64,000 bases of DNA from Cacajao melanocephalus (Eukaryota > Chordata > Mammalia > Primates > Pitheciidae): positions 105,892 to 169,891 of the forward strand of contig CAUYLG010022037.1 in assembly GCA_963573385.1 (NCBI GenBank), read 5' to 3'. How positions within the stretch are numbered: position 1 is the first letter of the stretch; each line of letters opens with the position of its first letter. The notes under the pieces are model-generated. The model saw nothing but the letters and a program-made list of their open reading frames with translations, was not told the origin of the DNA and did no database searches. Below, piece by piece: positions 40,642 through 53,097 of the stretch. A program made the translations under genes and the position numbers.

Positions 40642-40935
40642 GGGCTGGGTGCAGTGGCTTACGCCTGTAATTGCAGCACTCTGGGAGGCCAAGGTGGGCG
40701 GATCATTTGAGGTCAGGAGTTCGGGACCAGTATGGCCAGTATTGCAAAATCCTGTCTGTACTAAATATACAAAAATTAGCTGGGTGTGGTGGTGGGTGCC
40801 TGTAATCTCAGCTACTCCGGAGGCTGAGGCAGGAGAATTGCTTGAATCCGGGAGAGGGCGGTTGCAGTGAGCTGAGACTGTGCCGCTGCATTCCAGCCTA
40901 GGTGACAGAATGATACTCAGTCTCAAAAACAAAAG
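40642..40935 (+). mobile_element. Alu followed by TG/CA repeat
   Basis: GGGCTGGGTGCAGTGGCTTA to CAGTCTCAAAAACAAAAG. Full length. Its tail runs directly into the TG/CA microsatellite at 40941. Antisense to DMD. Confidence 0.95.
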
Positions 40936-40940
40936 TGTAC

Positions 40941-41056
40941 TTGTGTGTGTGTGTGTGTATAGAAACACACAGACATATATATACACACACACATATACAC
41001 ACATGTATACACATATTTATACACATGTACACACACACACACACACACACACACAC
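40941..41056. repeat. TG/TA/CA compound microsatellite
   Basis: A (TG)n run at 40942-40958, then interrupted TA and CA blocks, ending in a (CA)n run of about 12 units at 41029-41055. It begins right after an Alu tail. Likely polymorphic in length. Confidence 0.95.
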
Positions 41057-41227
41057 TCAACTGAAAATCAGGCACCACAGGTTTTAATTCCTAATTTTCA
41101 TTGTTTTGGTGTTTTCTTGGGTAAATTACTTAATTTATTCATTCTTCATCGACTTCTTGCTTTAAATGGCAAAAATGTAAAAGCTCTTATCAAACCGGTC
41201 TTGAAGTAAAAACATACCCTAAATCAA

Positions 41228-41815
41228 AAATAAAAATCTAACACCCACTCCAAACAGACTTCCTCCTCAACTAGGGCTCCTAAATACAAACTGAAAGACT
41301 GGTTCAGGCCATGAAGGAAAGTGGGGGTCAGACTTGTCTCATTATACCTCTCTGGCATTAACACCAACACAGACTTTAAGTCTGATAAGAAACATTTTAC
41401 AGGCTGTTCTCTCTGAAGACTGCTAGCTAAAAGCTTCATCTGCATGATAAAACTTTGGTCTGTACAATCTCTTATCTCAACCCAAACATTATTTTCTATT
41501 GATCCCAGGTCTTTAGACCAAGTTAACCAATTGTCAACCAGAAAATGTTTAAATTTACCTATAGCCTGTAAGCCTCCACACCCATCTAGTTGTCCTGCCT
41601 TTCTGGACCAAACCAATGTATTTCCTAAGTGTACTTGATTGATATCTCACACCTCCCTAAAATGTATAAATCCAAGCCCCACGCTAACCCCTGTGGCCAC
41701 ATGTCATCAGGACTCGCTGAGGCTGTGTCACTGGCACACGACTTTAACCTTGACAAAATCAACTTTCTAAATTAGTTGAGACCTGTCTCAGATTTTCTGG
41801 GTCTACCATAAAAAT
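41228..41815 (+). mobile_element. LTR-like sequence (family uncertain)
   Basis: Contains ACTGGTTCAGGCCATGAAGG, ATTGATCCCAGGTCTTTAGA, a TATA-like AAAATGTATAAATCC near 41660, and GAGACCTGTCTCAGATTTTC near the end. The pattern of a TATA-like box about 120 bp before a degenerate polyadenylation site is that of an endogenous-retrovirus LTR, and these phrases are familiar from primate repeats. The 130-codon minus-strand frame at 41224-41616 inside it is a chance frame. Confidence 0.6.
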
Positions 41816-43208
41816 GCTTTTAAAAAATTACTTGTAAGTATGTTTACTTTCCTCTCTAATTAAAGAGGTTTTGACCCAAGATACAAAACTGAGATTAGCT
41901 TTGCTCTGTTATTCCGATTACATTAGTCTATTCATCTAGCAATCCAATTAAACAAAACCTAAAGATATTATAATTCCCAGTTATAATAAAAAGCCTATAA
42001 ACTCTTTTCAATGGTTTACACAGCACCTGGAAAAACATGACAGATGAGAACGGACACTGTCTTCAGTTAGCAGAAACTGCTATATTAACATTCCTATCGA
42101 AAACCTAGTTTTTCTTATATTTGCAAGGTCTCAAATGTATTTCTGCTTTTATATGTGTAATTTTAAGCACATCACTCATAAAATAATATGTTTCAGAACA
42201 GTAAAATTTAATGATTCCAGATTGCACTGAAATGCATCTTTAAAAGATACTAAAAAATCAATTTCTGTGGCATTTACCTTGTCCTAAAATTTGCCTATTT
42301 AACATGTGCCTCTAAACCTGAATTCTAGTCCAAACACAAAATATTGTCCTTAAAATTGTACATCTTCTTTACCGTCAATGATGGCATACCGAATTATATA
42401 CTTAATATGTATTAAAATTCTGCTTTTTAAGATACATGCCCTGGCATACAAATGCAGTGATTTAATATTTTAAGCTATTAATGCCAGCAATTTCTGAGTT
42501 ATCTAGCATTGATATTCATCTTTCCACCCCTAGAACAGTTGATTGCACTGAAGAGAACAAAACTGTTGTGAAATATTGTTTCTCTGCACAAAGTAAAACT
42601 TACCTAAAATGTTTTGACAATTAGTAGGTAGAAATGACATTAATCTTCCTATCTTAATTTGGTACTGAATCTTAATCATTTCAAAAAACATTGGTAATAT
42701 TTCTTTCTTTTTTTATTTCTAAAGTGTGGCATAGTTGAACAGAAGTCACACTTGTAAGTTCTGTTTATACGTCTTTGAAAAACACAGCCTTAATAATCAA
42801 GAGCTAAGAAACCCCCACAAATTCTAAAATATCAGATACAGCTATATTAGAGGAATTAGTTATAAACCCAAGGAGTGTGAAAACATGTGGGCAAAAATTG
42901 CATGACCCAGAGGGTGGGAAATAAAATGCTGCTAAGCCACAGATGCCTGAAGCCTATTTTTCATTTTCAATAAATTGAAAGTCCCTTTGAAACACACTTC
43001 TGTGCAAGAAAATCACCTTAACACAGGTTAATAGACATATCCTCTTAAATGATAGATGAAATCTTGTCACAGTAATAAATCTATGATCATACAATGTAAT
43101 ATACTCAAGTTGAAAATCCTGAGTCATATATTTTAAGATCAAATTTAAAGTTTATTTAAAATGATGAAACCGAAAAGCTGCCTATGTCCCTGTGAGAAAT
43201 AAATGTGG

Positions 43209-43223
43209 GTCACTAGAGGGCGC
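43209..43223 (+). promoter_or_regulatory. Candidate CTCF binding motif
   Basis: GTCACTAGAGGGCGC fits the vertebrate CTCF core (CCASYAGRKGGCRS) at 13 of 14 positions; only the first C is T. It lies in intron 17 outside any repeat I recognise. Occupancy cannot be judged from sequence. Confidence 0.5.
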
Positions 43224-44689
43224 ACATTCCCTTTCACAGCTTGTCTTCAATTTGGCTTCTCTTTCATTTTCTTATCTACATAATGATAACATGGTGAGGA
43301 ATGGATTTTTCATGGAAGTTTTACTTACACAGAAACATAAAATGTCCAAAGATATAGACAATATGGTATACAAATAATATGTTAGTAAGACACTCTCAGA
43401 TGCACAGTTAAAATGCCTTCAGGCATTTTGACACGCACAAAAGTACCTTGAAGTCATAATACATAGACTCTCTTGAGAAAATATAACCACATTTTGGAGA
43501 GACATGCTTCGTTCAAATAATTTAGTAAAATTTTCTGGATAATGTACCAAGTATTTTTCTTTCCCAAGTTCGTTATTTTTAAACTAATTTTTGAATGTCT
43601 TATTAAATATGTGGACATTTGTGTTCTATAAAGCTGCTTAAAATTATACTCCTATATCACCTAAGTTTTTTTAAATACCAAGCATCCATTCAATCAAATT
43701 TAAAGTACAAAAAAGAGACAAGTGTCATTTTAAACATCTTAAGTCACAGGCTTTCAAAAACAAAACTTAATTCATCTTTCAAGAAACGTTGTATGTTATT
43801 CATAATTTTTATTTTTGTAGACTGATCATGAATAGAAAACTTGAAGATCCTCATTTAGATTAAATACACAGTGAAGCACTGAGCTAAGATTTAAGAACAG
43901 GTCTGTCTGAATCCAAAGATTTCTATTGTACTATGTTTCTTTTGCTCCAAATGAAAGAGAAACCTATCTTAAATAAAAAAAAAAAAAAAAAGGAAAAGTC
44001 AACTTAAAATTCCTGTTCATTGCTACACAGAACAGTAATTTGGTGGTTTCAACTATGCTGTCTTGGATTATACCAGAATTTGATTGAAGTCTCTACTATC
44101 AGGGTATTAATTCAGAAAGTTTCCATTAGTGTAAACTATGATCCTTAGTTGTATACTTTGTACCCTAATGGCAATATAAAATAATTTCTTTCACAACTTA
44201 TTATTACTTTGGAATTTCCCTTAATTTCCTAAAATCCTCAACTTTCTAATCTGATGATACATCTTCTGACATCAGAAAAAATATTAAGAATCGATGAAAA
44301 AAGTTATTACTTATTATATAATGTGGTTAAGACAATGGTGAGCTCCCAAAGTCTTGCACTTGGAAAAAAAGTTCAATTATATAGATATTCCACTCATTTT
44401 TTGATGTTGAAAAAGACATCTAAATTTAAAAAAACGTTTCAGTGAAAAAGGTCTCTGTATTCAAAGATAATCAAATGTTCCTGTGGGACACTTCAGTCAA
44501 TGATACATCAGGATGTAGAACAGACACAATCTAGAGTCAGTGCACAGTTTCCACAGATTTTGGCAAGTCCTTAAAGAGTTCCAGTCAAGCATTTTATTTC
44601 AGCTAAATAATTTGATGAAATCCTCTTTAACTTATTAAAAGACAGCAAGGCGTGGAGTTTCCAAAGGCAGCATCCCAAGCGAGGCTGTC

Positions 44690-44895
44690 TGAGTTCAAAT
44701 CCTAGCTGCAATGCTTTTTGTAAACTATATGACCATGAGTAAGTCACTTGAAATTTCTGTGACACATTGTTATCATCGGCAAAGGGTGACAATAATAAAA
44801 TTTACTTTGTAATGCTATTTTAATCGTTAGATATATTAATATGTAGCAAATACTTGGTAGAAGCCATATACGTATTAGCTATTGTTGTTAGTATC
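44690..44895 (+). repeat. MIR
   Basis: CTGAGTTCAAATCCTAGCTG, GACCATGAGTAAGTCACTTG, TTATCATCGGCAAAGGGTGA and ACTTGGTAGAAGCCATATAC follow MIR from its 5' third to its 3' end. Confidence 0.72.
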
Positions 44896-45111
44896 TTCCA
44901 CAACGCTTTTTTACTGACTTCAAGCCAGTCCTATGTCATTTCTCACTTTCCCGTGTGTGAGAGTGGACGTATTTGTTTAAGCATCTTGTTAATGATTGAT
45001 AGAGTAAAAGTCACAATAACAAGAATAAAAACTGCAAACGCAGCTATAACAAAGACAATAAAACATATAAACAAAAATCAACAGCAAATAATCTCATTTT
45101 ACCCATTAGTG

Positions 45112-45332
45112 CAGGAATCCGCAAAGTATGTTCTTGGGACAAAATTGGTCTGTCATCTAATTTGGTAAATAAAATTTTATTGGAATGTAATCATGCTCAT
45201 TCATTTATACGTTGTTTACGGCTGCTTTCTAGCTATAGCAGCAGAGTTGAGCCGTTGTAGAATAAATTTTGTGATACACAAAACCTAAAATATTTACTAT
45301 CTGGCCCTTTAGAAAAAACTTTTCTGACCCCC
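45112..45332 (-). mobile_element. hAT-type non-autonomous DNA transposon
   Basis: Reverse-orientation copy with AAATAAAATTTTATTGGAAT, GCAGCAGAGTTGAGCCGTTG, AAATATTTACTATCTGGCCC and an end close to AGAAAAAACTTTTCTGACCC. The opposite end, CAGGAATCCGCAAAG, is the matching inverted repeat. Same family as 55180-55521. Confidence 0.75.
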
Positions 45333-45439
45333 CTTCCCAGTCTATGAATTGAAGGTAAGATGGCCTCTCTCTCCCAACTCTCAAGTGAGATCAAATGGTA
45401 TGGTTCACAGGAGACACATCATATTTCTCTCTCTCAAAA

Positions 45440-45830
45440 ATATGCAATGACTCCCCATGGCCAGAAGGTTAAAGTCTACATTCCTTAATCTTTTACTGAA
45501 TACCTTTAGATATTATGAACCCAACCTACCTTTTCAACCTCAGCCCTTACTTCTAAACTTCCTTTACTCCATACTTCTGCTGTAGACAAACAAGAATACT
45601 TAATAATCCCATGTACTGTTTTGTTCATATACAGGCTTTCTCCTGCATTGATTTGTCACTTTCCCTCATCTTGAGCCCAATGCTTCCTTTTTCTTTAATT
45701 GTGCATTCAGATGGTAATTTTCCCATGAGCCTTCATGACTAACTCTCAAGCAGAAGGTGAACTTTTCTCCCTTGCAACTTTTCTAACATTCTATTAGTAC
45801 TTTTTCTTCATGACAGTTTATGCTGGGTGC
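45440..45830 (+). repeat. L2-like LINE remnant
   Basis: GACTCCCCATGGCCAGAAGG, TTAAAGTCTACATTCCTTAA and CCCAACCTACCTTTTCAACC are in the order of an internal L2 segment. Weaker towards the 3' side. A similar short piece lies at about 40080-40215 (CCAAGACTCAGTTTAAGATA). Confidence 0.55.
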
Positions 45831-45924
45831 AAGCGTCCTCAGGGAAAAGTTAGCTGTGGTTTACAGTTAAAGTAACTGGAGTGTTTTATAAATCATAGCA
45901 ATCCATTAGATATTAGTTGAGTGA

Positions 45925-46368
<444 letters not shown>

Positions 46369-46519
46369 TAATGTGGAAAGCCATTTTAAACTGATAATGT
46401 ACTTACTGCCCCATTGCCAGCATCATGAACGATTTCAATCCATCTCATCTGTTAGTGAGCATCTCTATGATCTTTAGTCAAAACAAGAATACCACCCATT
46501 GCTTTACAAAGCCAGTTTT

Positions 46520-47304
46520 TAGTCAGCTTGCACTGTCATAATCAAATACCATAGCCTGGGTGGCTTAACCAACACCCACTTATTTCTCACAGTTCTATAG
46601 GTTAGAATTCCAAAATTAAGGTGCCAGCAGGGTGTGTTCCTGGTGACAGCCTTCTTCCTGGCTTGTAGACAGCCTCCGGTATAGTTCAGATGTTCATCCC
46701 TTCCCAAATCTTACTCTGAATTTCATTCCTTCTCAAATCCAGTGCTGGAGGTGGGGCCTGATGGGAGGTATTTAGATCATGGGGGCGGATCCCTCATAGC
46801 TTAGTGCTCCCTTTGTGACAGTGAGTTCTCCTGAGATGTGGTCCTTTACAAACGTGTGTCACCTCCCCCTGCACTGTCTCACTCGCTTTCTCCTATTCTT
46901 CCATGTGATGTGCCTGTTCCCCCTTTGTCTTCCATCATGATTGGAAGCTTCCTGAGGTCTCCCCAGAAGCAGACCACCACACTTCCTCTACAGCTTGCAG
47001 AACTATGAGCCAATTAAATCTATTTTCTTATAAGCTACCCAGTCTCAGGTATTTCTTTGCAGCAGGGCAAGAACAGCCTAATACAACTTCCTTTGTGCTG
47101 TGTCCTCCCAAGGCAGGGAGAAAGAGCAAGCAAGCTCTTTGCTGTGTCTTCTTATAAGGGTCCTAATCTCCTCAAGAGAGCCCTATGTTCCTGACCTCAT
47201 CTAAATCAAATTATCTTCCAAAGTCTCCATTTCCAAATTCCATCATATTGGAGATTAGGGTTTCAATTTAAGAATTTAGGGAGGATACAATTCAGTGCAT
47301 CACA
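46520..47304 (-). mobile_element. MLT1 LTR, split by a nested MST LTR
   Basis: The left piece (46520-46677) contains AAATACCATAGCCTGGGTGG and TTATTTCTCACAGTTCTATA. The right piece (47086-47304) contains GACCTCATCTAAATCAAATT and CCAAATTCCATCATATTGGA. Both match MLT1 in reverse orientation and would be contiguous without the insert at 46678-47085. This is the only recognised LTR in the sense orientation for DMD. Confidence 0.84.
46678..47085 (+). mobile_element. MSTB-like LTR nested in MLT1
   Basis: GGAGGTGGGGCCTGATGGGA, TCATGGGGGCGGATCCCTCA, GGAAGCTTCCTGAGGTCTCC, AACTATGAGCCAATTAAATC and CAGCCTAATACA follow an MST LTR. Its borders fall inside an MLT1 of opposite orientation. Confidence 0.87.
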
Positions 47305-48162
47305 GCCTGGCATCATTTTTTTAATCTCTGTGGCAACATAATGTATGTTCATTTGTAAAGATAAACGTTTCTGACTAGGGAGGACTTTACTGAGAATATT
47401 CTCAGAAGATGTCAGAATAAGAATAATATTTTCTATTATCGCATAAATGTGGTCATAGGAAGATACCATTTCTCAATTAGTAATTAGAAACTCAACTTTC
47501 TTCTGGGGAAAGGTTTCTTTTTATGTAAACATTCTTCAAGACAAACACATGTAATACAATTTTCACAATGTGAGGGCAAACAAGGAAGGCCATATAAATT
47601 TCATTTCGGCGGGGGGGAAACATATTCTTGGGGAGATGAAGTGACTTGATTAAGTCACATAGTTTATGAGTCAAAGATGCAAGGCCAGAACCCATCTGTG
47701 CGGTAATATGCCCATCTGCTCTCAGATCTATTCCCCACTTTTCTTCTGTCCATTCCGTTTCCCAGCACTACCTGTCCTCCTAATTGTTCACTTGGAGGCA
47801 GTGGCAGAATACTGGAAGGTGGGAGGAAGAGAAAAGACAAGGTATATTTTCTTCTCAAACTATCTTGGGTGGCATTTCCAGAGCAGCTATGTCTCTACTG
47901 TGGCTTCAGTTTTCTCTGGATAGCTCCCTCTTCAACAATCCAATTTTCTGCCTGGCAGTCCTAACTTTAGTTTAATCTGTGTTAGAAAGCCCCAGCTTCT
48001 GAGCTCTGGTAATATCACTTTTTCTGTACTGTTCCTCCAGCTCTAGGGATATTAGCAGCTTCCTTATGTTGCTAGTGCTTGGAATTGCTTCTCCATCCCC
48101 TGCGCTGCTTCTGTTTTCCACTGCCTGATTAGCCAATTCCTTGCATTATGTTTCCTCTCTTT

Positions 48163-48204
48163 TTTTGTTTTTCTGACAAGACTTTTGTTTTTCTGACAAG
48201 ACTT
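48163..48204. repeat. 20-bp tandem duplication
   Basis: Two exact adjacent copies of TTTTGTTTTTCTGACAAGAC at 48163-48182 and 48183-48202. A recent local duplication in unassigned intron sequence. Confidence 0.9.
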
Positions 48205-50330
48205 GCACAAAACCTGGAAAATACCTCATCAATATCCAATAAATATTTATTCAATACCTACTATGGGCTGACTTCTGGTTTATGCACTGTAGGTCTAGAG
48301 ATGACAAGAAATGATTCCTTCCCTTAAAGAGTTTACTAGAGATACGGGCATGCAAAAACAAAGTCATTACAGAACAATTTGGCAAGTGTTTTAAGGGAAT
48401 GTTAAAAAGGCTGAGAATTGCCCGAGAGGTTATGTACCAAGAAAGACAAGGTAGTTAGTGGCAGGGTGGCAGGGAATTTGGGGATGGGAAAAAGAAAGGT
48501 TATCTAAAGACAATCTTAGGTAGCGAAGACAGTAGGTGTGAAGAAACAGAAGCTTAAGAAAGTAGAGAGCATTTGGAGACCAAAGAGTGGTTAATTTAAG
48601 CTAAAGCACAGAACGGTGTGGATCAAAATGCAGTGAACTGTTCACTATTAGTCTGAAAGAAGAATAGAGTTTTCACCAGAGTATAAGTCAACGGAGTCAC
48701 CAAACAAACTATTTCATCTTATTTTGCTTTTAATTGCCAAACTTTCTTGACAAAGGAAACTGTACATTGATTTATATTCTGGATCAAGCTTCTTATCTTA
48801 ATTGCGGACTGGTAATAAAAAGTTTGCAGATTATTTTGAGTAGCACTGGTATATTTTTTTAAAAAGGAGCAGAGGAGAAGGGAGTGAAGCTGGAGAGGTA
48901 GGCAGTTAAAAATCACAAAAGAATTTCTATGCCACGCATTTCAAGATTTATGGGCAGGGGAATGATCTAATTAAAACTGCATTTTAAGATATCCCTTGGG
49001 AGGCTGTGAAGAGCATGGATAAAAGAGGTAAGAGCAGAGGCAGAGAAATCAGTTCAAAATTTTATACAGAAAAAATTCAGTTTAAACTGGAGTGAAGGCA
49101 GCAAGGATGTAGAAACAATAACAAATTAAAGAGAATTTGACAGGTACATTCGGAGGGATTTAGTGATGTGGCAGATACCAAGACCACTTTGAATGGTGGC
49201 ACAGGTTGTTCACTGCACAAGTTCAGGATACTCCATTCTCAGAGACTATGATGTGAACGACCCTCCCTAGAGTTGTACAATCTCAACTGCAAAACTACAT
49301 TTGAGATTCCAGTAAGAAATCCACGAATATGTAGCCTATAAGCATTTGAATTATACAGGTATGAACATCAGGAGAGAGGGTGAGTTAGAAATATCAATTA
49401 GTGAATCATAAATATAAGTGAATCATAAAGATTATAAATGTTATTTCCCAAAAAGAGAAAGTATCATAAGAAGAAAATAAAACCAAGATTTGAGTCTTAC
49501 GGAGCCTGACATGAAAGGGCAGGAATAGAAGACTGAAAGGACATGGTCTGAAAGCAGGAGAAAGAAAACAGGAGAGAACAATGTCACAGAAACTGCAGGA
49601 GAGAAAAGTTTCAAGAAGGGACTAATCATCACTGTCAAGCACAAGACAAAGGTCTAAAAGCATAAGAACTGAGGAGTGACCTTTGGAGCTGGCAATTAAG
49701 GAGCTCTCCGGTGACCTTGCTGAGAGCAGTTTCAATGCTTGATGTAGAGTATGAGAGGGTAAAGGAAAGAATCAGAAGTAAGGGAATAGAAATAGTTCGG
49801 GTCTTCTGATTAAAAACTGACTTTTATTTGCACTCAACTGGGCTCCTCCTGTTAGATAAATAAGTGTGAGTACCATCTTCTTCACTCAAAGAACAAACAA
49901 AACTGTATGTTACAGTTTTGGGAATGTGATCCTGTCTTCTTCCCTGTTGATATTCTTTTATGCCTTGCATTCTGGAATAATACATTTTCACACAGCTACA
50001 TAGCAAGACATCCAGAGATCCATACAGTATCTCATAGGACCAGTTCTCATTATAGTGCATTTCCATTCACAGCATGAACGGAACATCTACCACCCAGAAG
50101 ACTCCATACAGGTAAGGAACAAGAAATGGATCCCGGCCCAGGGAAGCTTTAAGTCTAGTGGATGAAACAGACATATGGATACATCACTTCATCATTAAGC
50201 AGCAGAGGTGTTATAAAATGCAATAGTAGTAGCCCTCAACCTACCTAGGAATAGATGGACCCTTTATGGGGGCTGGCATGAAGAAAGAGAATCAGGGGTC
50301 AGACTGTAACTGAGAAGACACTCTAGTGAA

Positions 50331-50476
50331 CTGATTTCCAAAGTGTGGGCCCTAAATCAGTAGCAGCAGGATCACCTGGGACCTTGTTAGAAATTAAAAT
50401 TCTTGGGCACCCCTCCACACCTATTAGTATTAGAAACTCTGGTGACTCCGATGCATGCTGAAGTATGAGAACCACT
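50331..50476 (-). mobile_element. MER5-type hAT fossil
   Basis: TTCCAAAGTGTGGGCCCTAA, GGATCACCTGGGACCTTGTT and GCTGAAGTATGAGAACCACT follow a MER5 element, orientation approximate because the ends are inverted repeats. It lies 24 bp from a second copy in the opposite orientation. Confidence 0.75.
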
Positions 50477-50499
50477 CTTTTCATGCAAGTTGCGAGAAT

Positions 50500-50672
50500 T
50501 CTCAAATTTTATGGTGTATCAGTATCACGTAGAGTGCTTGTAAAATATTTTTGGGCCCACCAGCAGAGTTTCTGATTTAGCAGGTTTGGGAAGGGGCCTC
50601 CAAATCTGCATTCCAAAGAAGCTTCCAGATGATGATGCTCTTTCATGCACTGAAGTTTGAGGATTGCTGTTC
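50500..50672 (+). mobile_element. MER5-type hAT fossil, second copy
   Basis: TTCTCAAATTTTATGGTGTA, GGGCCCACCAGCAGAGTTTC, GGGGCCTCCAAATCTGCATT and GAAGTTTGAGGATTGCTGTT match MER5 with the core phrases in the opposite order to the copy at 50331. Confidence 0.75.
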
Positions 50673-52954
50673 TAAGTATTCTTTGATACCATAGCATTCT
50701 CTAGAATTCACATTACTATATTGTTCAAAATACTGTTATTGACTTATTCTTGATGCGTTAAGACAAAATAATTTCAAGAATATTTAGTAAATGGTTACCT
50801 TTTTGAGGATCTGAAGATGGTATGCAAGGTTTCTTTAAAAAAAAAAAAAAAACAAAGAAACAAAAAAACAGTGTCTAAAGTGAAACTTGAATTTACGACC
50901 AAGGTCATTTCACTTTAATACATATAAAGAAACATGGCACTGCAACTATAATACTAGAATGGAATTAGGAAACTCAGTACTAGTCTTTATTTTGCAACTG
51001 AAAGCAAGTTATTTAACCTTTCTGGATCTCAATTAACCTGTAACCATGGACAAGTCTAGTCTCCTTAGGAAAAAAAGAAACAAATCACCTAAAATGCTTT
51101 GTTTCTATGGGCTATGCCAAGGGGCAAAAGTGTCATTACTGAGTTCAACATCCAAGATATTTTAGGATTAATTTATCATATAGAACATAAAAAAATGATT
51201 CATGGATACATTAATCATCTAATTAGGTCCTTCAAATAAATTAGGGTATTTTCCCATACAACTTTCAGATTTTAATTTAGAAACCAAAGTTATAACAAAT
51301 ATCTAAAACAAAAATGTTTTAAGCATGAATCTTGTAAAACTGCAGAAAGAGAGGTATTATCTAAGAGTTATCTATCTTCTTTCCAGAGAGATGATGACAC
51401 AATTTAACTTCATCTCGACAGCAGCCATACAAAGAAAGAAAATCAAACAAATGAAAAACAGACACAAACTGAAAAGTAGAATATATAGTAATAATTCAGG
51501 TATGTAGATCAGCCAATTTATCCTTCTATTTATTTAGCATGTAGGCAATAGTCAGAGAAAGCAAATTTGCATTCTCTCTGATTACCCTGGAGAAAACAAA
51601 CAAACAAAAACAGAGATCAGGTGAACAAAGGCATTTCAAAATGCCTCTATATTGTCCTTGAGGACAAAGATATTCATTTATGAACACTTTACTTGGGGGA
51701 AATTATCTTTATTGAGATGGCATTTACTTAAAAACAATTTGCCATTCGTTTTGCCTGGTTGTTACAAAAGTATAAACTAAAGCTTTTTGGAAAAATCCCT
51801 TAAAATAACTGCTACATGATTAGGAACTAATCTCCTGGATAAATATCAATTAACTAGATAACAGATCTACTTTTAACCTAGTCTGAGTTCCATACTCTGA
51901 TAATTACCTACATGTAAAGTAGTATCACTGAATTGCAGGAATAATTTGCTATTAGAAGTCATTATCTTGTGACCCAAATCATCAGACACTTTGTAAATCT
52001 CAGTGTAAAGAGGAAAATTTATGCAATAAATACAACATATGTAGAAACTGCGTACTTATTTAGGAATCAACTAAATGTACCTCAGATGGTTAAGAAACTA
52101 TGCTGTGGTAGAGAGCTGAATTTTAAATCTCTTAATCGTTTTCAGTAAATAAGGATATCCTAATGGGTAAAATTGGAATAATTAAAGATTATTAGAATGG
52201 TCACATGTTTATTTTTCAGAACAATTCCAGGAAGAGCTAGGTAGAATTTTTAAATGATATTGGAATGTCAAATTCTAGTTACTATAATTATTTGAATTAT
52301 ATATCATTCACTGTCTCAACAAACATTTATTGGTTATTTATTATATGCACAGTATTTACTACAATGGGACCTAAGCAAATATAAAGAAGTATAGTAATAG
52401 ATTTCCTTTGTTGTGACTGGCAATGAGAAGTTTTATGTGAGTGGCATGAAGGCATATAACAAAGTGAATGTAATGCAATGTACTGGCTGAAGTGGAATGA
52501 TTATTGGGAAGCTAGACATAAAATTAGTGGAGAATGAGAATAATATTGAATGCCATAGGAAGGGTTTGGATTTTATTTTGGAGGCATCTGCAGTTATGGG
52601 AATTTGCAGGTCTGGAGAGACAGCAAAAAGCAGCATTTTAGATATATTAATTTTAGGTACATCAATTAGAAAGAAGAGCAGTTCTCCTCAGAGTGAGGTA
52701 TATGGCTCAGGTTATGAACCTGGCAGTTAGAATGATCATGAAATGACTGAAATGATGGCATCTGCCCAATAACACAATCTAATTATAATAAATAAGAAGA
52801 AAAAAGTAGAAGAAAGATTCACAGAACTGGAGAAGTCAGGTGGTAAATTTTGTTTTGAAGAGGAGGACATGAAGGTAATTTTGTTTTTGTTAGGTATGAG
52901 ATGATGTTTATTATGGAATTTTTCCATGTCAATAAGAAATGACTACTATCTTCA

Positions 52955-53085
52955 TCACTCCGTCCACCACCACCATCATCATCATCTCTACCATCTTTAC
53001 CTCTCCCACCATCACTTCCACCCCTGCTACCCATTGCAATCTTCCTCCATCTTCATCATCTCTACAGTCTCCACCACCAAACAAG
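52955..53085. repeat. CCA/TCA-rich low-complexity tract
   Basis: Runs such as CCACCACCACCATCATCATC and later TCTTCATCATCTCTACAGTC. Imperfect trinucleotide repeat. Confidence 0.85.
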
Positions 53086-53097
53086 AATCATAACCAT

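Noticed and set aside
40603..41004. 133-codon minus-strand frame with a hydrophobic repeat start
   Set aside because: It reads the TG/CA microsatellite and the Alu in reverse.
41224..41616. 130-codon minus-strand frame
   Set aside because: It is inside an LTR-like repeat and antisense to it. No recognisable viral protein.
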